From a virus, in IMG/VR virus record IMGVR_UViG_3300020159_001521, positions 49,681-113,680 of that record: a DNA stretch of 64,000 nucleotides; one strand, given 5' to 3'. Both the position numbers and the translations under genes were made by a program. This document shows, piece after piece, positions 24,483 through 31,445 of this stretch. Below the pieces are notes generated by a model. That model saw only the letters and a list, made by a program, of their open reading frames with translations. It had not been told where the DNA came from and did not search any database. How positions within the stretch are numbered: the stretch's first letter is position 1; every line of letters begins with the position of its first letter.

Positions 24483-24788
24483 GTGGGTATATCAAAAGAA
24501 GTCAATAAAAGACACAAGAATATCAAAGTAAAAAGTGGTTATAGTATAGAATCTATGTTAATTTTTCCTTGTACTTTTTATGAAAGTACTATTATTGAGA
24601 AAACAATATTATGTGATTTGCGTAAAACTTATAGATATTTACCTTCTGTAAAATTTCCAGGATACAAGGAGTGTTTGTCTATTGATGCAAAAGACAACAT
24701 ATTAGAAAAATTAAAAAACATATTAATAAGTAACTACAACAGATCGTCTATTATTGGAAAAATCCTTGACTATGAGTATGGTAAATGA
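24483..24788 (+). pseudogene. Truncated GIY-YIG (T5orf172/MUG113-type) nuclease remnant
   Basis: The frame begins at GTG 24483. MGISKEVNKRHKNIK followed by a central FYESTIIEKTILCDLRKTYR segment resembles the second half of T5orf172-type GIY-YIG domains, including the Arg helix and Glu strand. The GIY-YIG N-terminal strands are absent: in frame upstream only four codons exist (K-Y-I-S) before a stop at 24465-24467. It is probably a decayed homing nuclease, although translation from GTG is possible. It is visibly AT-rich and overlaps the nuclease gene after it. Confidence 0.45.
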
Positions 24789-25131
24789 TTTATACACTTA
24801 CAAAGCTACAGTTGTTAGAGTGGTAGATGGTGATACAGCAGAGCTGATTATTGATCTTGGCTTCACTGTTCAATGGAGATCTACATGTAGATTCTATGGA
24901 GTTAACACACCTGAACTAAAAAGCAAAGATGCTGATGAGAAAGCAAAAGCACTACTAGCTAAAGAGTTTACCAAAGCAAATTTAAATGAAGGAGCCATCG
25001 TTATTATCAAAAGCAAAGACCTGGATAAATATGGCAGACCCCTTGTTGACATATATTGTGGTGAAGATTATAGCCTTCATCTTAATGCTGCTCTTATTGA
25101 TGCAGGGTTAGCAAAATCTCTTAAATACTAA
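24772..25131 (+). CDS. Staphylococcal nuclease-like protein (119 aa)
   Basis: Oligonucleotide-binding-fold nuclease family. VVDGDTAEL gives the first acidic site (Asp19, Asp21). CRFYGVNTPEL keeps the catalytic Arg40 and Glu48, while the second Ca ligand Asp is Asn45. DKYGRPLVD keeps the second Arg (Arg89). Family members hydrolyse DNA or RNA with Ca2+. No signal peptide, so it is intracellular. The ATG at 24772 is preferred over a TTG at 24754. It may be catalytically weakened or adapted. Confidence 0.8.
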   Translation: MSMVNDLYTYKATVVRVVDGDTAELIIDLGFTVQWRSTCRFYGVNTPELKSKDADEKAKALLAKEFTKANLNEGAIVIIKSKDLDKYGRPLVDIYCGEDYSLHLNAALIDAGLAKSLKY

Positions 25132-25142
25132 ACCAAAATAAA

Positions 25143-25445
25143 ATGAAGAATCAGTTTTTCTACACGAGGAGAGAAGTTTCTGGTGGTACACCTGAAGCTC
25201 CTGAGTACAGGACATTTACAGACAGCTTTAACATGGACAAGGTTATTAGGAGTATATCTCTTGAGGACGACAGAGTGCTTGTTCTCTTGGATGATTTGCA
25301 CGAAAGAGCCCAGCTTGTTCCTGATGTAGATCCTAAAACCAATAAGGTGAGAGGACAGAAGAGAGAAAGGAATGTTTATCAATCAGAAATCTATCTTGAA
25401 CAATCAGACGCAAAACGTTTCTATGAGCTTACTTCCATCAATTAG
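25143..25445 (+). CDS. Hypothetical protein (100 aa)
   Basis: Basic start (MKNQFFYTRREV) and a central acidic beta segment (SISLEDDRVLVLLDD), with a Lys/Arg-rich stretch (NKVRGQKRERN). No family assigned, although a similar small protein is common near glycosyltransferase genes of large phages. It overlaps the glycosyltransferase gene by 23 nt. Confidence 0.6.
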   Translation: MKNQFFYTRREVSGGTPEAPEYRTFTDSFNMDKVIRSISLEDDRVLVLLDDLHERAQLVPDVDPKTNKVRGQKRERNVYQSEIYLEQSDAKRFYELTSIN

Positions 25446-26181
25446 TTGTAAATGCATCACTTACGGACGTGTAGACTTTCTGGAGGAATCTATTTATAGC
25501 TTCCTTCAGCAAGACTACCAAGGAGAAAGAGAACTTGTTATTGTAAATGACTATCCTTTACAGAAGCTTGTATTTGACCATCCTGATGTAAGAATCTACA
25601 ATCTTGATACAACCTTTCCTACAATAGGAGAAAAGGAAAACTTCATCCTTGAGAAATGTAGATTTGATGTAATAGCTGTTTGGGATGATGATGATGTGGC
25701 TATGCCTAATCACCTGAACAATATTGCTAAACACTTCGTTCCAGGATCAAATCTATTACATTGGCAAAAAGGAGTGCTGTTCAACGGTGACAACATTGAA
25801 GCTATTACATCATTGGGTAATTCTGGTATTGTATATAGTAGAGATGCTTGGGAAGCTGTAGGAAGACATCCTCTTGAGAATGCTGGATATGATATGACTC
25901 TAGTGGTTAGAATACATGAACTTGGACGAGATAAGGTTGTATTAGCATCTCCTGCTGATGAGGAAGTGAGCTGGTTCTATATGTGGGGAGGAAGAGGCTA
26001 TCACATGAGTGGTCTTGGTACAGACGATGATACACGTCCAAATGCTATACAAAGGCATTCTGCTCACGTAGAAAGACTCAGACAAATGGGACAGATTCCT
26101 ACAGGAGAAGTGAAGCTCATTCCCAATTGGACAAGGAATTATAAACAAATATTAAAAGAGTTCACTAATGCACATAAATAG
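25423..26181 (+). CDS. Glycosyltransferase family 2 (GT-A fold)
   Basis: The N-terminus SISCKCITYGRVDFLEESI and ELVIVNDYP is the GT2 nucleotide-binding start, and VIAVWDDDDVAMPNHL carries the DxD metal motif. Later MWGGRGYHMSG and a conserved acidic patch fit GT-A donors. It transfers a sugar from a nucleotide-sugar to an unknown acceptor. The ATG at 25423 is preferred because the longer frame from 25372 overlaps the preceding gene by 74 nt. First gene of a glycosylation-type cassette with 26168 and 26815. Confidence 0.78.
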   Translation: MSLLPSISCKCITYGRVDFLEESIYSFLQQDYQGERELVIVNDYPLQKLVFDHPDVRIYNLDTTFPTIGEKENFILEKCRFDVIAVWDDDDVAMPNHLNNIAKHFVPGSNLLHWQKGVLFNGDNIEAITSLGNSGIVYSRDAWEAVGRHPLENAGYDMTLVVRIHELGRDKVVLASPADEEVSWFYMWGGRGYHMSGLGTDDDTRPNAIQRHSAHVERLRQMGQIPTGEVKLIPNWTRNYKQILKEFTNAHK

Positions 26182-26824
26182 TATAGAAATTGATTCTACT
26201 AACTCTAGAACAGACTTATGTAATTTAGGAACACTCTATCCTACAGATAAATCTCCATACAATGAGAATTCTGGATTACATAAACATGCATACACTTCTA
26301 TATATAATCTTCTTTTCTCACACATAAGGTATAATGATGTGAAACTAGGAGAAGCTGGTATATTAGATAACATGTCTATGTTGTCTTGGAGAAACTACTT
26401 TCCAAATGCTAAGTTGTATGGCTATGAATGGTTTGATGATAGATTACATAAAGCTTTGGGAGATCGTTTACATAACAGTGTGTACATGAAAATGAACATA
26501 GAAGATGTAAACTCAATAGAAGAATGTTTACGTTCATCAGGAAGTGAGTTTGATATATTGATAGATGACTCAACACATGTATTTAAAGATCAAATCAACT
26601 TCATCAATGTTGCTTATAAACATTTAAAGCCTGGAGGCTTCTTGATTATTGAGGATATATTCATCTCTGAAAGTGAGAAACGATATGAAGATGCTATCGA
26701 TCATCTAAAAGAGTATTTCTCATCAGCTACATTTATATTTGCAAATCATGCTTTGAAATACTCTCCAGGATGGAACAATGATAAACTATTGGTATTAAAC
26801 AGAAACGATAAACCATGTTCTTAA
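26168..26824 (+). CDS. Class I SAM-dependent methyltransferase (sugar/small-molecule type)
   Basis: The N-terminal LGTLYPTDKSPYNENSGLHK matches the TDK-type start of O-methyltransferases acting on sugars or macrolides. KLGEAGILDNMSM corresponds to SAM motif I (with Ala in a usual Gly position), LYGYEW to motif II, and FDILIDDSTHVFKDQ to the acidic-His catalytic region. It is flanked by two glycosyltransferases with short overlaps, suggesting it methylates a transferred sugar. Confidence 0.7.
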   Translation: MHINSIEIDSTNSRTDLCNLGTLYPTDKSPYNENSGLHKHAYTSIYNLLFSHIRYNDVKLGEAGILDNMSMLSWRNYFPNAKLYGYEWFDDRLHKALGDRLHNSVYMKMNIEDVNSIEECLRSSGSEFDILIDDSTHVFKDQINFINVAYKHLKPGGFLIIEDIFISESEKRYEDAIDHLKEYFSSATFIFANHALKYSPGWNNDKLLVLNRNDKPCS

Positions 26825-27351
26825 ATATAATCACGCCCTGTTCAAGACCTAACAATCTAGAGGCCATCTCTAATAGTATCAACATTCCACCTGATCATTA
26901 CAGGTGGATTGTTGTTTTTGATTCTACAGAAATACCAGAAAACATCCCTCATAACTGTGAACCTTACGCAATAAAGGTGAATGGTAGTGTATTTGGTAAC
27001 GGTCAACGTAACTATGGAATAGATTTAGTTAAACACGGACATATCTATTTCAATGATGATGACACAACAATTGTACCTGTTCTTTGGGAAAATATAAAAG
27101 ATTTAACTGAACACTTCATATCATTCAGTCAAATTGAGAAGGATGGGAGGATGCGACTAATTGGGAAAACAGTAGGTGTAGGAGCAATAGATAGTCACAA
27201 CTTCATTGTATCTAAAGAAACAGTAGGTGACATAAGGTGGGAATTAGACAAGTATGATTCTGATGGATTCTTTGCATACGAGTGTTATAGAAAAGCAAAT
27301 AGCATAATTCATATACCTAAGGTGCTCTCTGTGTACAATTCATTAAAATGA
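26815..27351 (+). CDS. Glycosyltransferase, GT-A type (178 aa)
   Basis: MFLNIITPCSRPNNLEAI followed by YRWIVVFDST is the start of a GT2-like Rossmann fold, and HIYFNDDDTTIV carries the DxD metal site. It is shorter than most GT2 proteins. Last gene of the plus block; its stop is the first base of the bidirectional terminator region. It overlaps the methyltransferase by 10 nt. Confidence 0.7.
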   Translation: MFLNIITPCSRPNNLEAISNSINIPPDHYRWIVVFDSTEIPENIPHNCEPYAIKVNGSVFGNGQRNYGIDLVKHGHIYFNDDDTTIVPVLWENIKDLTEHFISFSQIEKDGRMRLIGKTVGVGAIDSHNFIVSKETVGDIRWELDKYDSDGFFAYECYRKANSIIHIPKVLSVYNSLK

Positions 27352-27375
27352 AAAAGCCCCGTAATTGGGGCTTTT
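27352..27375. terminator. Bidirectional terminator between the two gene blocks
   Basis: AAAAGCCCC (27352-27360) and GGGGCTTTT (27367-27375) form a perfect 9-bp stem with loop GTAATT. Because A-tract and T-tract flank both sides, it can stop transcription from either direction. It sits exactly where the rightward and leftward blocks converge. Confidence 0.92.
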
Positions 27376-27378
27376 CAG

Positions 27379-27516
27379 TTATTTAGAAAGACGCTTTTGC
27401 TTCATGGGCCACATAGGACTCTTGAGTCTGAGTTTTGTATCAGCTTCCTTCATATAGTTTCCCTTTGGATTGGGATTCTTCACTTTAGGAGCTTTCTTTG
27501 GCTTTCCTGATTTCAT
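27379..27516 (-). CDS. Small basic protein (45 aa)
   Basis: MKSGKPKKAPKVKNPNPKG and a Lys/Arg-rich C-terminus (KQKRLSK). The start shares the ATGA junction with the stop of the upstream minus-strand gene. It is the final gene of the minus block before the bidirectional terminator. It belongs to the neighbouring group of Lys-rich small proteins. Function unknown. Confidence 0.65.
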   Translation of the reverse strand: MKSGKPKKAPKVKNPNPKGNYMKEADTKLRLKSPMWPMKQKRLSK

Positions 27517-27860
27517 TTACAGCCGTATTTACATTTACCCATCTTAGCACCACTCTTTGCTTTCATCTTGCCACCATTCTTAATAACACCACGTCCTTTA
27601 AGAATGTCAGCTTTAGTGATTTTACCATCCTTATTCAGGTCAGGGAATGAAGAGGCTTTACCACCATCTTTCATTTTCTTCTTAGGCATAACAGCCTTAG
27701 GCTTAGCAACAGATGATTTAGCAGATGCTACTGACTTTGCCATATTACCACTTGCATAATTCGACTTAGCTTTTGGAATCATCTTACCAGGATACATTTC
27801 ACTTTCTACCATTCCTTTAGGAACGTTCTTGCCAGTTTGGGCTTTTTTAACTTTTGCCAT
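27513..27860 (-). CDS. Lys/Gly-rich small protein with EF-hand-like motif (115 aa)
   Basis: Starts MAKVKKAQTGKNVPKG and is strongly basic. Residues near 72-85 read DLNKDGKITKADIL, which closely resembles an EF-hand/dockerin calcium loop. KMKDGGKA and IKNGGKMK are copies of a short K-x-GG-K motif shared with neighbours. It ends CKYGCK with paired Cys. Such Lys-rich proteins recur in crAss-like phages; the role is unknown and virion association is inference. Confidence 0.7.
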   Translation of the reverse strand: MAKVKKAQTGKNVPKGMVESEMYPGKMIPKAKSNYASGNMAKSVASAKSSVAKPKAVMPKKKMKDGGKASSFPDLNKDGKITKADILKGRGVIKNGGKMKAKSGAKMGKCKYGCK

Positions 27861-27878
27861 TATGTTTAATTTAATTGA

Positions 27879-28169
27879 TTAGCAATTCCATTTTCTCAAA
27901 GACTTATTGATTCTGCTATTTGGATCATTGGCAGTTTTGGCAGATGTCAGTTTCTTCTTCATTCCTGACATTCTACTACAAAATGATTTACGTCTTTTAG
28001 CAGATTTGCTTCCCTTCTTAAGCTTAGAAGGCTTTGTTGTAACAGCTGTCTTTAATTTACTGCCAGGATTAGCAGCTCTATAGCTTGCAACACCTTTAGC
28101 ATTGAGACCTCCAGATTCAGATTTTCCTTCTTTCCTGGTCCAGGCTTCTGATTTTTTAACTGTAGCCAT
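27879..28169 (-). CDS. DUF6321-like small basic protein (96 aa)
   Basis: The core EAWTRKEGKSESGGLNAKG followed by KRRKSFCSRMSGMKKKL and INKSLRKWNC matches the DUF6321 pattern of phage proteins as I know it. The ATG encoding MATVKK is used; a longer start at 28178 is possible. It is highly basic with a Cys near each end. Function unknown, possibly nucleic-acid binding. It overlaps the neighbouring gene by 14 nt. Confidence 0.7.
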   Translation of the reverse strand: MATVKKSEAWTRKEGKSESGGLNAKGVASYRAANPGSKLKTAVTTKPSKLKKGSKSAKRRKSFCSRMSGMKKKLTSAKTANDPNSRINKSLRKWNC

Positions 28170-28359
28170 GTCTTCCAAAGGTTATATTGTTCTTTACAAT
28201 AATGTCTTTATGCCTGAACTGCCACATTTCACCAGTGGTATTTATAATCACTGTATATATTGTGTCAGATTCATGTCCGTAGTCTGTAACTAACCAAATG
28301 ATTCCATCACCTTTAGGTGTTGTCACCTCTACACGGTTGGATGGTTCGAATATTATCAC
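28156..28359 (-). CDS. Hypothetical protein (67 aa)
   Basis: A beta-rich small protein (MIIFEPSNRVEVTTPKG, IIWLVTDYGH), not as basic as its neighbours. It overlaps both adjacent genes (4 nt upstream with ATGA, 14 nt downstream), supporting translational coupling. No recognised family. Confidence 0.6.
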   Translation of the reverse strand: MIIFEPSNRVEVTTPKGDGIIWLVTDYGHESDTIYTVIINTTGEMWQFRHKDIIVKNNITFGRHGYS

Positions 28360-28538
28360 TTCTTCTTCATCTTCTTGAGAGTCTGAGCAAGGCGTGCTCT
28401 TTGACCCATTTTACCAGGCTTCTTAGCAGCAGCTGCAAGTTTACCAGCAGGGATCTTTTCTCCCTTTTTAACACCAAGAGATGAGCGTAGGGCACCAGGC
28501 TTCTTAATAGCCTTCTGTATCCATTTCTTGTCAGCCAT
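28356..28538 (-). CDS. Small Lys-rich protein, common phage type (60 aa)
   Basis: WIQKAIKKPGALRSSLGVKK followed by IPAGKLAAAAKKPG and RARLAQTLKKMKKK is a recurrent short phage protein I recognise by its KKPGAL and RARLAQTL blocks. It is nearly all basic and probably binds nucleic acid or virion DNA. No known assay. ATGA overlap with the next gene. Confidence 0.7.
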   Translation of the reverse strand: MADKKWIQKAIKKPGALRSSLGVKKGEKIPAGKLAAAAKKPGKMGQRARLAQTLKKMKKK

Positions 28539-28540
28539 GG

Positions 28541-28873
28541 TTATTTCTTTTTAGCAGACTTCTTAACTATCTTACCACCCTTCTTCATATTACCAAGAGT
28601 TCTTTCCTGAACCTTTGTCCAAGCTCCTTTAGGATCAACCATAGGGGCTTTAACCTTCTTACTAGCTACACCACCAGCTTGCATTTTGCTTGCAAGACCT
28701 TTTACAAAAGCCTTACCACGCTCTAAACGTGTATCTCTTTCAATCATTCTGTTAGCAACACGTTCTGCTCTTTCAGGATTCTTATCTGAGATTCTACCAA
28801 GTCTTTTATATTGACCTTTCCTCAAAGATGGTGTGGCACTAATGCCAACTTGAGCTTTCTTTGCCTTTGCCAT
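28541..28873 (-). CDS. Lys-rich small protein with K-x-GG-K motif (110 aa)
   Basis: Begins MAKAKKAQVG, like its neighbour MAKVKKAQTG at 27513, so the two share an N-terminal tag. The middle is helical (ERAERVANRMIERDTRLERG), and KMQAGGVASKK and MKKGGKIVKK carry the GG motif. Very basic. Function unknown; paralogy with the neighbouring gene is a sequence observation. Confidence 0.7.
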   Translation of the reverse strand: MAKAKKAQVGISATPSLRKGQYKRLGRISDKNPERAERVANRMIERDTRLERGKAFVKGLASKMQAGGVASKKVKAPMVDPKGAWTKVQERTLGNMKKGGKIVKKSAKKK

Positions 28874-28875
28874 AG

Positions 28876-29274
28876 TTATTTCTTTTTACCTTTGTATTTA
28901 TAATCAGGATTGTCCTTGTGCCATTTCTTTGTAGAAGCAACGCCTTGTTTAACTGTCTTAGCTCTACCAATTTTTGTGAGGTTGATGGTGTCCCATTTAC
29001 CTTTGTCTTTGGTAGGATGGTTTACAATTATGTCTCCTTTGGTAGCTTTAGTACTATTTTTCTTAGATTTATAAACTACGTGCTTCTCACCACCAGCATT
29101 TACTGTCACCTTACCACCACTCTTTAATGTACTTCCTTTAAATGGTCCTTTCTTTTTAACAAGAGGACCATCAGGAACAGGAGTGATGTTACCACCACGT
29201 TTAAGAACTCCCTTACCAACATAAGCTTCTGCTTTCTGTGGATTGTACACTTTGGTTTTAGGAATTCTAGGCAT
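28876..29274 (-). CDS. Lys/Gly-rich protein (132 aa)
   Basis: VLKRGGNITPVPDGPLVKKK and TLKSGGKVTVNAGGEKHVVY carry the repeated GG motif. The C-terminal half has GDIIVNHPTKDKGKWDTINL and many Lys. No catalytic motif is visible. It is co-oriented with and two bases from the next gene in the cluster. Confidence 0.65.
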   Translation of the reverse strand: MPRIPKTKVYNPQKAEAYVGKGVLKRGGNITPVPDGPLVKKKGPFKGSTLKSGGKVTVNAGGEKHVVYKSKKNSTKATKGDIIVNHPTKDKGKWDTINLTKIGRAKTVKQGVASTKKWHKDNPDYKYKGKKK

Positions 29275-29276
29275 GG

Positions 29277-29420
29277 TTATTTACCTTTAGCTTTAATCTT
29301 CTTTTCTTGCTTGAGCATTGCCGAATTTGGCTTCTTTCCACTTCCTTTATTGGCACGAATATTGTCCCACAAACCACGTTGTGAAACACTTCCATCTTTA
29401 CGTTTAATCATTTGTTTCAT
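29277..29420 (-). CDS. Small Lys-rich protein (47 aa)
   Basis: MKQMIKRKDGSVSQRGLWDN, then IRANKGSGKKP and KQEKKIKAKGK. The SQRGLWDNIRANKGSGKKP block is a recurring short phage protein pattern. The start shares an ATGA junction with the upstream gene. Unknown function. Confidence 0.7.
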   Translation of the reverse strand: MKQMIKRKDGSVSQRGLWDNIRANKGSGKKPNSAMLKQEKKIKAKGK

Positions 29421-29659
29421 AAAGAACTATTGTCTTTTTGTTCTGTTTCTTCTGCTATTCCGTCTTCTACAGCTCTGGCAAGAATATTCTCCACCACTTT
29501 GTTTCCTTCGTTAACAAGAAGGATGCGTTGTGCTTCTTCTGTGCCAAGAACAGCTCTCATTGAATTAAGCAACAATCCAAACTCAGATCCTGTCAATTTA
29601 AACTCATCTGTAGGAGCCCATTTATAAGCTTTATTTGGATCAAATGTCTTCTTTTCCAT
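29417..29659 (-). CDS. Hypothetical protein (80 aa)
   Basis: Starts MEKKTFDPNKAYKWAPTDEF and is helical and acidic at the C-terminus (EDGIAEETEQKDNSSL), in contrast with the basic genes after it. No recognised family; a tail or assembly chaperone role is conceivable from context. ATGA overlap at its 3' end. Confidence 0.6.
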   Translation of the reverse strand: MEKKTFDPNKAYKWAPTDEFKLTGSEFGLLLNSMRAVLGTEEAQRILLVNEGNKVVENILARAVEDGIAEETEQKDNSSL

Positions 29660-29711
29660 ATATTTAATTTTTGGTTTTAGGGGCGAATGTAATAAATTAA
29701 AATGAATTTAC

Positions 29712-29719
29712 CAAATTTA
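29712..29719 (-). promoter_or_regulatory. Possible -7 element for the small-protein cluster
   Basis: CAAATTTA on the plus strand reads TAAATTTG on the minus strand, a match to TAnnTTTG, 53 nt upstream of the gene starting at 29659 and in a 63-nt intergenic gap. No TTG is seen at the expected spacing, so this is weak. Confidence 0.3.
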
Positions 29720-29722
29720 TTT

Positions 29723-30304
29723 TTACCATGTTGCTATTGCTACACGCTTCCATGTATTGGTTGCTGTACAAACGTATATGTGGTTAGCATCAATTCTTAT
29801 TTCTCCAAGAGTTCCTGTTGCTGCTGCTGTTGCAGGAGCTGTGTTTAGTGCTGAGAGATTGTATTGTGTACCTCTTATTGTACCAGCTACATCTAATTTA
29901 TATCCAGTATTGCTATCACCTGTTCCTATACCTACATTACCATCAAGAAATATTCGTACATTCTCAGTGTTGTTTGTTCCAAACACCAATGGGTGATTAC
30001 TAAATGTACCTATTGCAAATGGTAAACCTTGTGTAAATATTAATGTAGCAGTGTTTCCAGCAAAACCAAATCTTGTATTTCCTGACTGACCAACATATGA
30101 AGTACTTGATGTGAAAGTACTTATTATTAGACTAGACGTTGCACTTATGTTGCTATTTCCTAAAGTGTTTGGTCCAACGTATTTTGGAATAAAATTAGTT
30201 GTTCCTGTTCCTATAGAACTACCAATTAAGTCATCAAGATTCAACCATCCTTTGTATCCTTTCTGTACCTTTTCCCAATAGCCTGTTTTAATAAACGTTG
30301 GCAT
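29723..30304 (-). CDS. Tail fibre/adhesin with conserved N-terminal anchor (193 aa)
   Basis: The N-terminus MPTFIKTGYWEKV, then GYKGWLNLDDLI, is the same anchor as in the collagen-like fibre at 39590. The body is a Thr/Ser/Asn-rich beta region (SATSSLIISTFTSSTSYVG). The C-terminus GEIRIDANHIYVCTATNTWK matches the distal tip of many phage fibres. Probably a short fibre sharing an attachment site with the 39590 protein. Confidence 0.75.
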   Translation of the reverse strand: MPTFIKTGYWEKVQKGYKGWLNLDDLIGSSIGTGTTNFIPKYVGPNTLGNSNISATSSLIISTFTSSTSYVGQSGNTRFGFAGNTATLIFTQGLPFAIGTFSNHPLVFGTNNTENVRIFLDGNVGIGTGDSNTGYKLDVAGTIRGTQYNLSALNTAPATAAATGTLGEIRIDANHIYVCTATNTWKRVAIATW

Positions 30305-30309
30305 ATATA

Positions 30310-30594
30310 TTAATTTAATTCTATTTCAAAAACAATTGTTGCAGAACTCTTAATCGACTTGCTCAAATTGAGCTTTATGTGTAAGAGATTGTGGAATTTT
30401 AATATCTCCTCTAGAAGCATATCGTTGTACATGGGTACAGATGGTGCTAATCTGAAATGCAGAGAATTAGGATTTCTTGTCACTTCCAATGTACACAGCT
30501 CATCAACTGATTCAATTATTCCCTCTAGATGTGCCAGATAAGCTATTTCATTATCTGGCAACACCTTAGGAAAGAATCTTGTGTTAATTTGCAT
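30310..30594 (-). CDS. Hypothetical protein (94 aa)
   Basis: Mixed alpha/beta protein (MQINTRFFPKVLPDNEIAYL, DELCTLEVTRNPN). No family recognised. It abuts the fibre gene and shares one base with the upstream ferritin-like gene, so it may be a small tail or chaperone protein. Confidence 0.6.
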   Translation of the reverse strand: MQINTRFFPKVLPDNEIAYLAHLEGIIESVDELCTLEVTRNPNSLHFRLAPSVPMYNDMLLEEILKFHNLLHIKLNLSKSIKSSATIVFEIELN

Positions 30595-31007
30595 TAGCTC
30601 AGTGTTAGCAGATACTTTGTTTTAGCAGCTTCGCCAGATAGTGCATCAGCCAGATTTGCTATATCGTGATAGGAATTACCTTCAGCATAGCTCTTTAAAC
30701 TAGATGAAAAGCTAAGAAGTTCACTAACAACAGCATCTGGTGTAGAGCTTGTCAATTGTTCCATCTTAACTGTTCCAGGTCTTTTTCCTGTATATCCCAT
30801 AAGCTTCTCTATAACACCATCTTTAAAATCATGTACATAATCGTACAATCCTCCAAGAGCTTGATGCGTAGCGTAGCTGCTTGTCTGCCAATGCAATAAG
30901 TGTAGCTGCTCATGAAAATACGTAAGCTTGCTAGCAATTGCTTCCAGAGACATTTCTTGAGGAGAAGACTTAATCATCTCCTCAGGAAAAAGTGATTTTA
31001 ATGCCAT
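30594..31007 (-). CDS. Dps/ferritin-like protein (DUF5856-like, 137 aa)
   Basis: FHEQLHLLHWQTSSYATHQA followed by GGLYDYVHDFKDGVIEKLMG resembles the Dps/ferritin helix pair. His39, His48, Asp56, Asp63 and Glu67 suggest a diiron-like site, with D63xxxE67 matching the Dps spacing. The remaining helices are short, so iron storage is unproven. I recall DUF5856 as a crAss-like family with this fold. It sits among fibre genes, so a structural use of the fold is possible. Confidence 0.6.
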   Translation of the reverse strand: MALKSLFPEEMIKSSPQEMSLEAIASKLTYFHEQLHLLHWQTSSYATHQALGGLYDYVHDFKDGVIEKLMGYTGKRPGTVKMEQLTSSTPDAVVSELLSFSSSLKSYAEGNSYHDIANLADALSGEAAKTKYLLTLS

Positions 31008-31031
31008 TATGATAAGTTTTGTTATTTGCCA

Positions 31032-31427
31032 CTAAGCCTTCAAGATGTTGTCATACTTAACTCTCAAATAACCAATGTTGTGGTCAAACACTACAAAACT
31101 AGGATTGAGTTCCATTGCTTGTTGAGCAAGTACACCTTTTGTAGGATTGTTAGCAACACCAAGAGATACAGCTTTAGCATTCCATTCCCAAGTGTATTCA
31201 GGAAGGCTTCCTATAAAGTTACCTGTAGCTCTAATGTTTCTTTTCAGACGGATATCTGATACAGTGGTAGTTGTAGTGGTGGTAGGAGCACAGCACTCAT
31301 ATGCTTGTATCTCAATCCATTTACCCACCTTAGGCATCTTCTTCCTGAGAATAAGGCTCCCAGGCACCACTCGCCCAGAACCATCAAAGCGTACATACGC
31401 TTTCAAATCTTTACGATTGTTTCCCAT
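31032..31427 (-). CDS. Peptidase S74-like intramolecular chaperone protein (131 aa)
   Basis: Residues 1-45 carry the module LKAYVRFDGSGRVVPGSLIL, then PTTTTTTT. From about residue 58 it has SDIRLKRNIRATG followed by EYTWEWN, GVLAQQAME and GYLRVKYDNI, the S74 chaperone core that trimerises fibres and can cut itself just before the Ser of SDxRxK. There is no fibre shaft in front of it and the C-terminal helix is short, so it is a minimal version. It likely belongs to the fibre assembly. Confidence 0.65.
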   Translation of the reverse strand: MGNNRKDLKAYVRFDGSGRVVPGSLILRKKMPKVGKWIEIQAYECCAPTTTTTTTVSDIRLKRNIRATGNFIGSLPEYTWEWNAKAVSLGVANNPTKGVLAQQAMELNPSFVVFDHNIGYLRVKYDNILKA

Positions 31428-31445
31428 TTTACTTAATTTTTGCTT

